A stretch of DNA of 22,868 bases from Dehalococcoidia bacterium (GTDB lineage Bacteria > Chloroflexota > Dehalococcoidia > GIF9 > AB-539-J10): assembly GCA_004377135.1 (NCBI GenBank), contig SOHS01000034.1, forward strand, positions 1 to 22,868, written 5' to 3'. How positions within the stretch are numbered: position 1 is the first letter of the stretch; each line of letters starts with the position of its first letter. Shown here one piece after another: positions 22,521 to 22,868 of this stretch. The notes beneath the pieces are model-generated. The model was not told the origin of the DNA. It did not search any database and saw nothing but the letters and a program-made list of their open reading frames with translations. Position numbers and translations under genes: made by a program.

Positions 22521-22868
22521 TCAATGAAGTGTGCTGGCTGACCACATGAGTAACACTGGGCTGCGGATTTGGGCGAGTTCTCTTTCAATATACTGTATAG
22601 AAGTAAGATAGGCAAGAGACTGGTGGGGGCGGTTGAAGTTATATTCTATGAGCCATTCGGTCAGCCAGGGATTGAGTTCTTCAGGGTCTAGAGATAGATT
22701 AGAGTCATAAAGCCATTCATACTCTAAGGTTCCGTTGAATCTTTCTATCTCCGGGTTGTCCTTTGGGGTTTTGACTCTGGAGGAATACCTTTGAATACCT
22801 AACCTGGCTACAGCTCTTTCAAACTCCCAGGCAAACTCACTTCCATTGTCTGTCTGTAAGTTTTCAAT
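22521..22868 (-). CDS. DDE transposase, integrase-core C-terminal part (5' end beyond window)
   Basis: Reading the minus strand from the right edge gives 115 residues without interruption: ENLQTDNGSEFAWEFE, then RVKTPKDNPEIERFNGTLEY, then LTEWLIEYNFNRPHQSLAYL, and a short tail before the stop. This is the second Asp and the catalytic Glu of an rve-type DDE transposase of the IS3/IS481 kind. It differs from the decayed transposase on the left and looks intact as far as it is visible. The N-terminal half and one IS end lie outside the window. Confidence 0.88.
   Translation of the reverse strand: MENLQTDNGSEFAWEFERAVARLGIQRYSSRVKTPKDNPEIERFNGTLEYEWLYDSNLSLDPEELNPWLTEWLIEYNFNRPHQSLAYLTSIQYIERELAQIRSPVLLMWSASTLH

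Noticed and set aside
1..22868. CRISPR array, toxin-antitoxin or phage-defence system
   Set aside because: No regularly spaced direct repeats and no recognisable defence or toxin genes were found; the nuclease-like domain is part of the HPRT fusion.

Overview
The window looks like a piece of an anaerobic bacterial chromosome, most probably from the Chloroflexota class Dehalococcoidia or a close subsurface relative. This rests on the gene set and not on any marker gene: a B12-dependent class II ribonucleotide reductase with its repressor NrdR, [NiFe]-hydrogenase maturation genes, a ferredoxin-dependent 2-oxoacid oxidoreductase, an E. coli-type dihydroxyacid dehydratase and a TIGR04076-type small protein. 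There is no rRNA or recognised tRNA, so the taxonomic call is tentative.

Layout. Positions 1-1841 (minus) hold a compact NAD kinase / GNAT acetyltransferase / Nudix hydrolase operon, with a promoter so close to the GTG start that the mRNA should be almost leaderless. An enoyl-CoA hydratase/isomerase-family gene (1935-2732, minus) has its own promoter. Positions 2817-5155 (minus) carry hypC-hypD-hypE, tightly coupled. A 133-bp divergent promoter region separates these from ilvD-ilvB-ilvN-ilvC (5289-10290, plus), which covers the shared branched-chain amino acid steps except the final transamination. The ketol-acid reductoisomerase has a cofactor loop suggesting NADH rather than NADPH.

Positions 10291-12866 are looser: a zinc-ribbon membrane protein, a TIGR04076 protein on the other strand, a D-2-hydroxyacid dehydrogenase, and a free-standing structured RNA of about 160 nt at 12650-12812. 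That RNA has a near-consensus sigma-70 promoter, an 11-bp closing stem, a U-tract and many GGA motifs. It matches no family I recognise and is the best candidate here for something undescribed.

Positions 12867-17373 (minus) are the nucleotide operon nrdR-nrdJ-hpt. Its promoter carries two NrdR-box-like sites exactly 31 bp apart. The hpt product is an unusual three-part fusion: GAF domain, PD-(D/E)XK-nuclease-like domain and hypoxanthine phosphoribosyltransferase.

Positions 17436-22868 are the accessory part. A decayed DDE transposase abuts the nrdR promoter, and a second, unrelated and apparently intact transposase runs off the right edge. Between them lie a saccharopine-dehydrogenase-family reductase and a four-subunit 2-oxoacid:ferredoxin oxidoreductase (alpha, beta, gamma, ferredoxin), all on the minus strand.
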